From: Candidatus Kuenenbacteria bacterium
Lineage (GTDB): Bacteria > Patescibacteriota > Patescibacteriia > UBA2196 > GWA2-42-15
Assembly (NCBI GenBank): GCA_012798565.1
Contig: JAAZMX010000056.1
Coordinates: 1-32,999 of the forward strand
Direction: 5' to 3'
Length of the DNA stretch: 32,999 nt
A program made the position numbers and the translations under genes. The notes below the pieces were generated by a model that saw nothing but the letters and a program-made list of their open reading frames with translations, did not search any database and was not told the DNA's origin. Positions 17,996 to 26,504 of the stretch are shown here, piece after piece. How positions within the stretch are numbered: position 1 is the first letter of the stretch; every line of letters starts with the position of its first letter.

Positions 17996-18066
17996 CTAAG
18001 ACCTTTCTTAATTATTATAACACGCCATTGAAAAAAACAAAATTCTCTCTTATAATTAAAATCAAT

Positions 18067-20232
18067 ATGAAATTCCAACTTAAATCCAAATTTGAGCCCT
18101 CCGGTGACCAACCCCAAGCGATTAAACAATTAATCGCCGGTCTTGAGTCTGGACTAAAAAAACAAACTCTTCTTGGCGTGACTGGCTCGGGTAAAACTTT
18201 TACCATTGCCGGGGTGATTGAAAAAATTCAACTACCTACCTTAGTGATTTCTCATAATAAAACCTTGGCTGCCCAACTCTGCCAAGAATTTCGCGATTTC
18301 TTTCCAAATAATGCGGTGGAATATTTTGTTTCCTATTATGATTACTATCAACCTGAGGCCTATTTGCCTCATACCGACACCTATATTGAAAAAGAGGCGC
18401 AAATTAATGAAGAAATAGATCGCCTGCGCCATGCTTGCACTCAAGCTCTAATGACCAGACGCGATGTGATTATTGTTGCCTCTGTCTCGGCCATCTATGG
18501 CCTTGGTTCTCCTGAAGAATACGAGAGTATTGTTTTGCATTTACAACAAAATCAAAATTTAAATCGGGAAGAATTAACCAAGCAATTGATCAGTATGCAA
18601 TTTGAACGCACCAATGCCGATCTGCGTCGCGGTCAATTTCGTTTGCGCGGTCAAACTCTGGAAATCATGCCGGTTAATGAAGAAATTATCTATCGCTTAA
18701 TCATTGGCGAAAAAATTGAATTTATAGAATCTCTTGATCCCATCACTAGAAAAATAAAAAATGAATTAAAAGATATTTGGCTCTTCCCGGCCAAACATTA
18801 TGTCGCCAGCCCCGAAGCCCGGGAGCGTGCTTTCAAATCTATCAATGTCGAACTCAAAGAGCAATTAAACTATTTTAAAAAGAAAAATAAAATTTTAGAG
18901 TATGAAAGATTAAAACGTCGCACCCGTTATGATTTGGAAATGATTAAAAATATTGGCTATTGCAATGGCATTGAAAACTATTCCCGCCATTTTGAAAATC
19001 GCCAAGCCGGCGAACCACCTTTTACTTTGTTAGATTATTTTACTGCCAACACCCCTCCCCTTACTAAGGGTGGGGTTGGAAAAGATAATTTCCTCACCAT
19101 CATTGACGAATCTCATGTCACTCTCCCCCAAATCCGCGGGATGTACAATGGCGACAAAGCCAGAAAAGACACGCTTGTTGAACATGGGTTCCGACTACCT
19201 TCCGCTCGGGACAACCGCCCACTCAAGGCCTATGAGTTTGCTCAAAAAATAGACCAAATCATATATATGTCTGCTACACCGGCCGCGGACGAAATTCGCG
19301 AAAGCGAGCAAATTGTCGAACAAATTGTCCGACCAACTGGCTTGATTGATCCAGAAGTTATCATTAGACCAATCGTGGCCGGAGGGAATCTCCCCCTTGC
19401 CAAGGGGGAGTACTCCGCGAAGCGGAGGAAGGGGGTATCGCCAAAATCTCAAATCGAAGACCTCCTTATTCGCATTGAAGATCGTATTAAAAAACACGAA
19501 CGTGTTTTGGTGACTACTTTAACCAAACGCATGGCCGAGGACTTAACAGAATATTTAGAAAGAAAAAAAATAAAGGTTAAATATCTCCATAGCGACGTGG
19601 AAACCCTGGACAGAATCCAAACCATCACTGATCTGCGTCAGGGCAAAATTGATGTGATTGTCGGCGTCAATTTGCTCCGTGAAGGCTTGGATATCCCCGA
19701 AGTTTCTCTCGTGGCAATTTTAGACGCTGACAAAGAAGGATTCCTCCGCAATGAAACTTCTCTGATTCAAACTATTGGCCGGGCTGCTAGAAATGTCAAT
19801 GGCCAAGTGGTTCTTTACGCTGACAATATTACCAACTCTATCAAAGAGGCAGTCAAAGAAACCGACCGCCGGCGCAAAATTCAATTGGCCTACAACAAAA
19901 AACATGGCATCACCCCCAAAACTATTGAAAAAAATATTAAAAATATTTTAGAAGAATTTGGCATTACCAGCAAAGGCGACTCACGAACAGCCCGCCAGTT
20001 AAAAGATAAATCCCGAACCAAAGCTATTCTTTCTTTAGATCTCAAAGGGGACAAACGCCCCACCGCCGAAATTATTAAAGACAAAGAACAGCAGATGAAG
20101 CGAGCCGCTAAGGGATTAGAATTCGAATTGGCAGCGATTTTACGCGATGAAATTCACGAACTAAAAAAAATCCCAGGCGAGCGGAACCCCTCACCTTTCC
20201 ATAGTAGAAACAATAAACCTAAGCAACCATAG
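18067..20232 (+). CDS. uvrB: excinuclease ABC subunit UvrB (start moved from track TTG 18028 to in-frame ATG 18067)
   Basis: MKFQLKSKFEPSGDQPQAIKQL, GVTGSGKTFTIAGVI, SYYDYYQPEAYLP, IDESHVTLPQIRGMY, C-terminal UVR motif GLEFELAAILRDEIHELKK. Confidence 0.97.
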   Translation: MKFQLKSKFEPSGDQPQAIKQLIAGLESGLKKQTLLGVTGSGKTFTIAGVIEKIQLPTLVISHNKTLAAQLCQEFRDFFPNNAVEYFVSYYDYYQPEAYLPHTDTYIEKEAQINEEIDRLRHACTQALMTRRDVIIVASVSAIYGLGSPEEYESIVLHLQQNQNLNREELTKQLISMQFERTNADLRRGQFRLRGQTLEIMPVNEEIIYRLIIGEKIEFIESLDPITRKIKNELKDIWLFPAKHYVASPEARERAFKSINVELKEQLNYFKKKNKILEYERLKRRTRYDLEMIKNIGYCNGIENYSRHFENRQAGEPPFTLLDYFTANTPPLTKGGVGKDNFLTIIDESHVTLPQIRGMYNGDKARKDTLVEHGFRLPSARDNRPLKAYEFAQKIDQIIYMSATPAADEIRESEQIVEQIVRPTGLIDPEVIIRPIVAGGNLPLAKGEYSAKRRKGVSPKSQIEDLLIRIEDRIKKHERVLVTTLTKRMAEDLTEYLERKKIKVKYLHSDVETLDRIQTITDLRQGKIDVIVGVNLLREGLDIPEVSLVAILDADKEGFLRNETSLIQTIGRAARNVNGQVVLYADNITNSIKEAVKETDRRRKIQLAYNKKHGITPKTIEKNIKNILEEFGITSKGDSRTARQLKDKSRTKAILSLDLKGDKRPTAEIIKDKEQQMKRAAKGLEFELAAILRDEIHELKKIPGERNPSPFHSRNNKPKQP
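19049..19079. repeat. palindromic insertion in frame in uvrB (peptide TPPLTKGGVG)
   Basis: aacacccctccccttactaagggtggggttgg between DYF and FLTIIDESH. Confidence 0.75.
19390..19437. repeat. 48-bp palindromic repeat, copy 1, in frame in uvrB (peptide [16 protein letters not shown])
   Basis: CTCCCCCTTGCCAAGGGGGAGTACTCCGCGAAGCGGAGGAAGGGGGTA; 47/48 identical to 21074-21121. Confidence 0.95.
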
Positions 20233-20274
20233 CCGCAGGCGAGCACTGCACTCTAAGTTCTATTTTTCAATCTC

Positions 20275-20394
20275 ATGAATAGGAAAGGTGCGTGGGTGAA
20301 GATGGCCGCCAAAAGTTTGGAATTTGAACTCGCTGCCATCCTGCGTGATGAGATTAAGGAGTTGCGACACGAATTGACACGACGCTCTAAGTAG
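20275..20394 (+). pseudogene. diverged second copy of the UvrB C-terminal UVR motif: MNRKGAWVKMAAKSLEFELAAILRDEIKELRHELTRRSK*
   Basis: Same frame as uvrB after intervening TAG and TAA; SLEFELAAILRDEIKEL vs GLEFELAAILRDEIHEL with many synonymous differences. Confidence 0.8.
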
Positions 20395-20477
20395 AATATT
20401 ATTAAACCTAATCAAATCTTTTCACTTACCCCCTATATCTCCACCTTAGGGCGGTATTTGTGTATTGTGGCTTTTTC

Positions 20478-20592
20478 TGTCATTCCCGCCCGCTTCGCCG
20501 GAGCTTTAACGAGGCGAGTAAAAACGGGAATCCAGACAAAAAAACTGGATCCCCGGGTCTCCCCGCCCTGGGCGGGCCGCCCGAGGATGACA
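20478..20592. mobile_element. composite REP/MITE-like palindromic element
   Basis: TGTCATTCCCG ... GAGGATGACA ends, internal ATCCAGacaaaaaaaCTGGAT hairpin and CCCGCCCTGGGCGGGC palindrome; no ORF. Confidence 0.65.
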
Positions 20593-20601
20593 ATTGCTTT
20601 C

Positions 20602-20633
20602 ATGCTTTAATGCTTTAATGTTTTAATGAATTA
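20602..20633. repeat. degenerate 8-bp tandem repeat (ATGCTTTA) abutting uvrA start
   Basis: ATGCTTTA ATGCTTTA ATGTTTTA ATGAATTA. Confidence 0.85.
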
Positions 20634-20635
20634 CT

Positions 20636-23266
20636 ATGCAAGACAAAATCACCATCAAAGGTGCGCGCGAGCACAACCTAAAAAATATTAGCTTGGAATT
20701 ACCAAGAAATAAAATGATTGTTTTTACAGGACTGTCTGGTTCTGGCAAGTCCAGTCTGGCTTTTGATACCATTTTTGCTGAAGGCCAACGGAGATATATT
20801 GAATCTCTGTCTTCTTACGCCCGCCAATTTTTGGGTGGCATGCAAAAACCTGATGTTGATGAAATTGATGGTTTATCTCCGGCCATTTCTATTGATCAAA
20901 AAGCGCACAGCGCCAATCCCCGCTCCACCGTGGCCACTATCACCGAAATTTACGATTATCTACGCGTCCTTTATGCGCGCATTGGCGAACCGCATTGCCC
21001 CATCTGTGGCACCAAACTTTCCAAAATGACCACTGATGAAATGGCAGTGCAAGTTCATAAAAACCTCAAAAAACTCCCCCTTGCCAAGGGGGAGTACTCC
21101 GCGAAGCGGAGGGAGGGGGTACTGTCAAAAACTCAAACAGATAACGAACTTCTTATTCTCTCTCCTGTTGTCCGAGGACGCAAAGGCGAATATTATCAGA
21201 TGCTTTATGATTTCTATAATTCTGGTTTTTTGGAAGTCCGCGTGGATGGCAAAATAAAATCTCTGCGCAATCGCATTATCCTGCAAAAAAATTTCAAACA
21301 TACCATTGAGGTGGTTGTTGACCGCCTGCCTTTAACTCAAGAAAAAACCAACGGCCAAGAGTTCAACCGTCGCCTAAATGAAGCCATCGAAGCCGCCGTG
21401 GATTTATCCAATGGTCTTTGTGCTATCATCTATCCAAACAAAGAAGAACAAATTTTTTCTACCGAATATTCTTGCCCCCATGACGGTTATTCATTTCCAG
21501 AAATTGAACAGCGTCTTTTTTCTTTTAATTCTCCCTATGGTTATTGTGAACATTGTACCGGTCTCGGCACTGACGGCTTGTTTTCTGAAACTCCTTGTCC
21601 CAAATGTGGCGGCAAAAGATTAAATGATAACGCCCTCTCCGTAAAAATTAATAACAAAAACATTTGGGATTTTACCAATGAAACTATTGGCCAGGCCAAA
21701 ATCTTATTGGATAAAATTGAAAATAATATTTCCGCCCGCGATCTGGAAATCGCCGGTGTGGTTTTAAATGAAATAAAAAATCGTCTGCAGTTTATGTTGG
21801 ATGTCGGTTTACATTATATTAGTTTAAACAGAAAAGCCGGCACGCTGTCTGGCGGCGAAGCCCAAAGAATTCGCTTGGCCTCGCAAATCGGCACTCGATT
21901 AGTGGGTGCGCTTTATGTCTTGGATGAACCGACGATCGGTTTGCACCAAAGAGATAATGAAAAATTAGTTAATGCTCTTAGAAATTTGGCTGATGTTGGC
22001 AACACTATTATTGTCGTCGAACACGATGAAGACACAATTTTAATGAGTGATTGGATTGTGGACATCGGCCCCGGCGCTGGCGTCAATGGCGGTAACATTA
22101 TTTTTTCCGGTGACACAAATTTTATTCTGAATCCCGCTGCCAAGCGGGATGAAGAATCTCGTGGTAAAATTATGTCTATCGGTGATCCTAAAAAATCCCT
22201 TACCGGCCAATATCTTCGCCGAGAACTCACCATTCCCCTACCACAAAAACGTCGCAAAATTGATTCTTCCACGCCTCAAATAAAAATTACCGGCGCTTCA
22301 GAAAATAATTTAAAAAATATTAAAGTGGCCATACCGCTCCGTCGTTTTGTTTGCCTGACTGGTGTTTCTGGCTCTGGCAAATCCACTCTGATGGAATCCA
22401 TTATTTATCGCACTATTAATAATCGCCTCAATCATACTAAATACAAAGTCGGCGCCCATAAATCCATTACCGGCACTGAATATATTGATAAAATTGTTGA
22501 AATTGACCAATCGCCCATTGGCCGCACGCCACGCTCCAACCCGGCCACCTACACCAAAGCTTTTGATGAAATCCGCAATCTTTTTGCTATGGCCCCTGAA
22601 GCGCGCATGAAAGGCTTTGGTCCTGGTCGTTTTAGTTTTAACGTAGAAGGTGGCCGCTGTGAAAAATGTGCCGGCCACGGCACCCTCCAGATTGAAATGC
22701 ATTTCTTGCCCAGCGTGGAAATTGTCTGCGATGCCTGTCGGGGCCAAAGATTTAACAAAGAAACTTTGGCTATTCATTATAATAATAAAAATATTTCCGA
22801 TGTTTTAAACATGACCATTGCCGAGGCCGAGAAATTTTTCAAAGACATTCCTTTTATTTACGATAAACTGAAAATATTAAATGAAGTCGGTTTGGATTAT
22901 TTGACCCTTGGTCAATCGGCCACTACCCTATCCGGTGGCGAAGCTCAAAGAATTAAACTCTCCAAAGAATTGGCCAAACGCGACACTAGCAAAACCCTGT
23001 ATTTACTGGATGAGCCGACCACTGGTCTGCATTACGATGATGTTAAAAAACTAATTATGGTTTTACAACGCTTAGTTGATCGAGGCAATACTATTTTGGT
23101 CATTGAACACAATTTGGATTTAATCAAATGCGCTGATTGGATCATTGATCTTGGGCCCGAAGGCGGCGATCAAGGTGGTGAACTTATTTTTGCCGGCACA
23201 CCGGAACAAATCGCTCAATACAAATTTTCTCACACTGGAGAATATCTACGAAAAATTTTGAAATAA
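20636..23266 (+). CDS. uvrA: excinuclease ABC subunit UvrA
   Basis: [71 protein letters not shown], two LSGGEAQRI signatures. Confidence 0.98.
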   Translation: MQDKITIKGAREHNLKNISLELPRNKMIVFTGLSGSGKSSLAFDTIFAEGQRRYIESLSSYARQFLGGMQKPDVDEIDGLSPAISIDQKAHSANPRSTVATITEIYDYLRVLYARIGEPHCPICGTKLSKMTTDEMAVQVHKNLKKLPLAKGEYSAKRREGVLSKTQTDNELLILSPVVRGRKGEYYQMLYDFYNSGFLEVRVDGKIKSLRNRIILQKNFKHTIEVVVDRLPLTQEKTNGQEFNRRLNEAIEAAVDLSNGLCAIIYPNKEEQIFSTEYSCPHDGYSFPEIEQRLFSFNSPYGYCEHCTGLGTDGLFSETPCPKCGGKRLNDNALSVKINNKNIWDFTNETIGQAKILLDKIENNISARDLEIAGVVLNEIKNRLQFMLDVGLHYISLNRKAGTLSGGEAQRIRLASQIGTRLVGALYVLDEPTIGLHQRDNEKLVNALRNLADVGNTIIVVEHDEDTILMSDWIVDIGPGAGVNGGNIIFSGDTNFILNPAAKRDEESRGKIMSIGDPKKSLTGQYLRRELTIPLPQKRRKIDSSTPQIKITGASENNLKNIKVAIPLRRFVCLTGVSGSGKSTLMESIIYRTINNRLNHTKYKVGAHKSITGTEYIDKIVEIDQSPIGRTPRSNPATYTKAFDEIRNLFAMAPEARMKGFGPGRFSFNVEGGRCEKCAGHGTLQIEMHFLPSVEIVCDACRGQRFNKETLAIHYNNKNISDVLNMTIAEAEKFFKDIPFIYDKLKILNEVGLDYLTLGQSATTLSGGEAQRIKLSKELAKRDTSKTLYLLDEPTTGLHYDDVKKLIMVLQRLVDRGNTILVIEHNLDLIKCADWIIDLGPEGGDQGGELIFAGTPEQIAQYKFSHTGEYLRKILK
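21074..21121. repeat. 48-bp palindromic repeat, copy 2, in frame in uvrA (peptide [16 protein letters not shown])
   Basis: CTCCCCCTTGCCAAGGGGGAGTACTCCGCGAAGCGGAGGGAGGGGGTA. Confidence 0.95.
22131..22163. repeat. palindromic insertion in frame in uvrA (peptide [12 protein letters not shown])
   Basis: ATCCCGCTGCCAAGCGGGATgaagaatctcgtg. Confidence 0.7.
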
Positions 23267-23304
23267 AAAAATCCCCACTCACAGTTTAACACTGGAATGG
23301 GGAT
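23262..23304 (-). terminator. rho-independent terminator for the 23310 minus gene
   Basis: Minus strand ATCCCCA...TGGGGAT followed by TTTTTTTATTTC. Confidence 0.65.
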
Positions 23305-23309
23305 AGCAA

Positions 23310-23735
23310 TTAGGGCATAAAATGGCGGATAACCCAAAAAATTCCCAAATCAGCACACCCTTGGACGAACGAAACCAGACAAACTTTTATTTTGTTCTGT
23401 TTAGTCTTGGTTTTGAGCAAAGCCAATGCCAAAGCTACTGCCAAGGTCACTATCCCATAGTAGACCATTGGTGCCGCCAAGGCGGCCGCTGATGCCGCCA
23501 CTAAAAAAGCCACTGCATTAAGATAGGCCAAGCGAAGTAATGCAGCGGCAAAGGCCAAAACCGCCACTAAAGTGGTCATCGGAGCCACATATGATGCGTC
23601 TTCGATAAAATAAGTTAAGACAACATAGGCCACAGTCACCAAAACCATGGCCCAAAAATTTGACCAGTAAATATTCTTCATAGCTTTCCCTCCCGTTATT
23701 TTAGGTTCTTGTTTTTTATTACTCAACCTTAACAA
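23310..23735 (-). CDS. hypothetical small multi-pass membrane protein
   Basis: Hydrophobic segments FWAMVLVTVAYVVLTYF, MTTLVAVLAFAAALLRLAYL, AAPMVYYGIVTLAVALALALL. Confidence 0.6.
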   Translation of the reverse strand: MLRLSNKKQEPKITGGKAMKNIYWSNFWAMVLVTVAYVVLTYFIEDASYVAPMTTLVAVLAFAAALLRLAYLNAVAFLVAASAAALAAPMVYYGIVTLAVALALALLKTKTKQNKIKVCLVSFVQGCADLGIFWVIRHFMP

Positions 23736-23747
23736 TTTCTCATTTTT

Positions 23748-25079
23748 ATGTCAACAACCACCCAACAACTAAAATCCCTTCCCCCCTCTCCCGGTATTTA
23801 CCTCTTTTATAATTCTAAAGGTGAGCTTATTTATATTGGCAAAGCCACTTCCCTAAAAAGCAGAGTGAAAAGTTATTTTTCCATTGGCCAAAAAAATCTC
23901 CGCCCAATTGAATCCATGATCCACGAAGTGAAAAATATTAAAACTATTAAAACCGATTCAGTTTTAGAAGCCATAATTTTAGAAGGCAATTACATTAAAA
24001 AATATCGTCCAAAATATAATGTGGATTGGAAAGATGATAAAAGTTGGAACTATTTAGCCATCACCAATGAAAAATTTTCCAGACTAATAACCATCCGCCA
24101 ACATGAGATCAACTTATTGAAAGAAAAAAGTAATTGGAAATTGGAAATTGGAAATTGGAAATTTTTATATGGCCCTTTCCCCTCCCTCAATACTGGTGAA
24201 ACCCTAAAAATTCTCCACAAATTATTTTACGTTTCCCGTTGTTCTCCTCCCCTCCTGCCTGAGGAGGGGGTAGGGGGTGGTGGGAGAAAAAAACCCTGTT
24301 TTGACTATCAGCTCGGATCTTGTCTTGGTGTTTGTACTGGCGAAATTACAGGCAAAGATTATCGGGAAAAAGTTATCAAACCTTTAACCGAATTTTTAAA
24401 AGGTAACAAAAAAAGACTGCTGAGTAATCTAAAAAAACAGATGACTCTAGCTTCGCGTCAACAAAATTTTGAAGAAGCTGCGAGATTGCGTAATCAAATC
24501 AAATCCTTGTCGCATATTCAGGATGTCACTTTATTAAATAAAGATTTATTCACAAATAATTTTGGAAATTGGAAACCTGCCCGTCCGGCAGGCGGGTTGG
24601 AAATTGGAAATTCGCTTCAATCCGTTAGGATTGAAGCCTATGACATTTCCAACCTCGGCCCCACTGGCAAGGTCGGCAGTATGGTTGTTTTTGATAATCA
24701 CGGCCCAGTCAAATCCGAGTATCGCAAATTTAAAATCAAAACCGTCTCTGGTCAAAGCGATGTCGATTGTTTAAAAGAAATTATTACTCGCCGTTTTAAT
24801 AATAATTGGCCCTTGCCAGATTTAATTCTTATTGATGGTGGCGTTCCTCAAGTTAATGCTGTCAAAAATGTTTTGCCTACCGTAGGGGCGCAAAATCTTG
24901 TGCCCAGGGTTATTGGCATCGCCAAAGGCCCCACCCGCAAAAAAAATGAATTTATTTTTGACAAAAACAATCAAAAAATCGCTGGCTTTATTCAAGCCAA
25001 CGAAAATTTGCTAATCCACGCCCGCGATGAAGCCCACCGCTTTGCGATTAGTTATCAGAAAAAATTAAGAAAAATATAA
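23748..25079 (+). CDS. uvrC: excinuclease ABC subunit UvrC, short form
   Basis: GIYLFYNSKGELIYIGKATSLKSRVKSYF (GIY-YIG), CFDYQLGSCLGVC, UVR motif NFEEAARLRNQIKSL, RIEAYDISNLGPTGKVGSMVVF, LILIDGGVPQVNA. Confidence 0.96.
   Translation: MSTTTQQLKSLPPSPGIYLFYNSKGELIYIGKATSLKSRVKSYFSIGQKNLRPIESMIHEVKNIKTIKTDSVLEAIILEGNYIKKYRPKYNVDWKDDKSWNYLAITNEKFSRLITIRQHEINLLKEKSNWKLEIGNWKFLYGPFPSLNTGETLKILHKLFYVSRCSPPLLPEEGVGGGGRKKPCFDYQLGSCLGVCTGEITGKDYREKVIKPLTEFLKGNKKRLLSNLKKQMTLASRQQNFEEAARLRNQIKSLSHIQDVTLLNKDLFTNNFGNWKPARPAGGLEIGNSLQSVRIEAYDISNLGPTGKVGSMVVFDNHGPVKSEYRKFKIKTVSGQSDVDCLKEIITRRFNNNWPLPDLILIDGGVPQVNAVKNVLPTVGAQNLVPRVIGIAKGPTRKKNEFIFDKNNQKIAGFIQANENLLIHARDEAHRFAISYQKKLRKI
24132..24163. repeat. 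8-bp tandem repeat (ATTGGAAA) in uvrC
   Basis: aattggaaattggaaattggaaattggaaat, peptide NWKLEIGNWK. Confidence 0.85.
24245..24286. repeat. palindromic insertion in uvrC (peptide SPPLLPEEGVGGGGR)
   Basis: cctcccctcctgcctgaggagggggtagggggtggtggga, inverted repeat CCCCTCCTGCCTGAGGAGGGG. Confidence 0.75.
24561..24612. repeat. palindrome flanked by TTGGAAATTGGAAA units in uvrC (peptide NWKPARPAGGLEIGN)
   Basis: ttggaaattggaaaCCTGCCCGtcCGGCAGGcgggttggaaattggaaa. Confidence 0.8.
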
Positions 25080-25102
25080 TCCTGCACTAAAAGTATAAAT
25101 AA

Positions 25103-25441
25103 CTATTCTTTAGTCATGGCATTCAAAATCGCACTCACTATCGTTAAGATAATACTAAATAGCATCGCCCACCCAAAACCAGAAACTTCAAAACCCGGCA
25201 CCAATTTGCCAACCAATAACACCATTAAGGCGTTGATCACCAAGGTAAAAAGGCCCAGCGTCAAAATATTGATCGGCAAAGTCAAAATAATAAAGATTGG
25301 CTTAATCACCGCGTTCACCAATCCCAAAACCACCGCCGCCAATAAAGCCGCTCCTAAACCCGTCAATTTTACGCCGGGTATTAAAAAAGCCGCGATTGTC
25401 ACCGCCACTGTATTAATAAGCCAATTAATAATTATTTTCAT
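25103..25441 (-). CDS. phage holin family (4-TM) membrane protein
   Basis: WLINTVAVTIAAFLIPGVKLTGLGAALLAAVVLGLVNAVIKPIFIILTLPINILTLGLFTLVINALMVLL. Confidence 0.88.
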   Translation of the reverse strand: MKIIINWLINTVAVTIAAFLIPGVKLTGLGAALLAAVVLGLVNAVIKPIFIILTLPINILTLGLFTLVINALMVLLVGKLVPGFEVSGFGWAMLFSIILTIVSAILNAMTKE

Positions 25442-25510
25442 ATATTTTTTTCAATTTATAAATAATCACGCCTGCCTTAATCATACAAAAATCTAAATAA
25501 TATTACAAAT

Positions 25511-25583
25511 ACCAAAAAACCCTACGATTTTTTGAATTGACCTTTATAAAGATCTTCTCAAAAAATAGTAGGGTTTGTTTGGT
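25511..25583. repeat. 73-bp near-perfect palindrome
   Basis: ACCAAAAAACCCTACGATTTTTTGA ... TCAAAAAATAGTAGGGTTTGTTTGGT, one mismatch and one bulge in arms. Confidence 0.85.
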
Positions 25584-25606
25584 TTGTTTGGTTTGTTTGG
25601 TTTTTG
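25572..25606. repeat. 9-bp tandem repeat (GGTTTGTTT)x3 plus partial
   Basis: ggtttgttt ggtttgttt ggtttgttt ggtttttg. Confidence 0.9.
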
Positions 25607-25629
25607 TTTTTTTTATAGAGAACTGTGTT

Positions 25630-25661
25630 GGGGGGATTGGGGGTAATTAGGTGGGTTTGGG
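25630..25661 (+). promoter_or_regulatory. putative G-quadruplex motif
   Basis: GGGGGGATTGGGGGTAATTAGGTGGGTTTGGG. Confidence 0.5.
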
Positions 25662-25804
25662 TTTTTGTTTTGTGCGGTTAAGCGGGGTTTTGTGAGAGAT
25701 TGGATGGTAGGATGATTTAAATATATCATATATTTTTATCTCTGCAAATCCCTATCTGTGGATAACTCTAAATAAATAATAATTAATTCTTATCTTAGCC
25801 AAAA

Positions 25805-25838
25805 TAAAATAACAAAAAATAACCCTCATCGGGTTATT
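25805..25838 (-). terminator. rho-independent terminator downstream of 25855 gene
   Basis: Minus strand AATAACCCgatgaGGGTTATT followed by TTTTTGTTATTTTATTTT. Confidence 0.8.
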
Positions 25839-25854
25839 CTCTACAATATATTAA

Positions 25855-26184
25855 CTATTCTTCTCTATTCAATTTACGAATATAACTTTGCACTTCCTCT
25901 ATATAATATTGATATCTCTCATCCGGCAATTGAGCAAGAATATCCTTCCTGCTCGGATCTTCTATCAAATCTTTAAGCACATATTCACCCTCACCGTCCT
26001 GCTCAATGTCAACTTTAATAATTGGTTCTTCATAGCCCTCTATGTACAAATCAGGAACTCCGCTAGCTGGAACAAAGAAACTCCCTTTCTTGCCATCAAT
26101 TAAAACTTCACATATTTTTTTACAATCTTTTGCTTCAGCCCTTTTTATAAATGACATAGCCCCGAATTCATTGCTTTCATCCAT
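25855..26184 (-). CDS. hypothetical protein (109 aa)
   Basis: ORF MDESNEFGAMSFIKRAEAKDCKKICEVLIDGKKGSFFVPASGVPDLYIEGYEEP..., with downstream terminator. Confidence 0.65.
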   Translation of the reverse strand: MDESNEFGAMSFIKRAEAKDCKKICEVLIDGKKGSFFVPASGVPDLYIEGYEEPIIKVDIEQDGEGEYVLKDLIEDPSRKDILAQLPDERYQYYIEEVQSYIRKLNREE

Positions 26185-26310
26185 ATAATTATATTTATTA
26201 ATTAATAAATATTATCTTACACTTAAACATAATTTATGTTTTTTACAAACAATATAAAAACTTTTACTGGGGGCCGTCTCGCAGATTCTTGCCCAGTTGA
26301 ATGACCGGGT

Positions 26311-26388
26311 GAACCGAGGACCTACTCCTTACCTGCCCGCGACACTTCGCTGCGCTTGCGTAGCGATGCGAGCGGGGCCATGGAGTTG
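26311..26388 (-). pseudogene. partial tRNA-Thr copy interrupted by a 46-bp palindromic insert (26333-26378)
   Basis: gaaccgaggacctactccttac + insert + catggagttg, the same segments contiguous in the intact tRNA. Confidence 0.8.
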
Positions 26389-26402
26389 TCGCCGTGACCA
26401 CA

Positions 26403-26474
26403 GCCGTTGCTCGGATTTGAACCGAGGACCTACTCCTTACCATGGAGTTGCTCTACCAACTGAGCTACAACGGC
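26403..26474 (-). tRNA. tRNA-Thr (anticodon GGT)
   Basis: GCCGTTG TA GCTC AGTTGGTA GAGC A ACTCC ATGGTAA GGAGT AGGTC CTCGG TTCAAAT CCGAG CAACGGC; CCA not encoded. Confidence 0.93.
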
Positions 26475-26504
26475 TAAAGTTACGACGCCAACAAAAATTA
26501 AATT

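Noticed and set aside
22310-22777. 155-aa minus-strand ORF within uvrA
   Set aside because: Antisense to conserved UvrA sequence, no domain features.
25757-25765. Exact DnaA-box match as evidence of oriC
   Set aside because: A single 9-mer is not improbable by chance in 33 kb and dnaA/dnaN are not in the window; kept only as part of the spacer observation.
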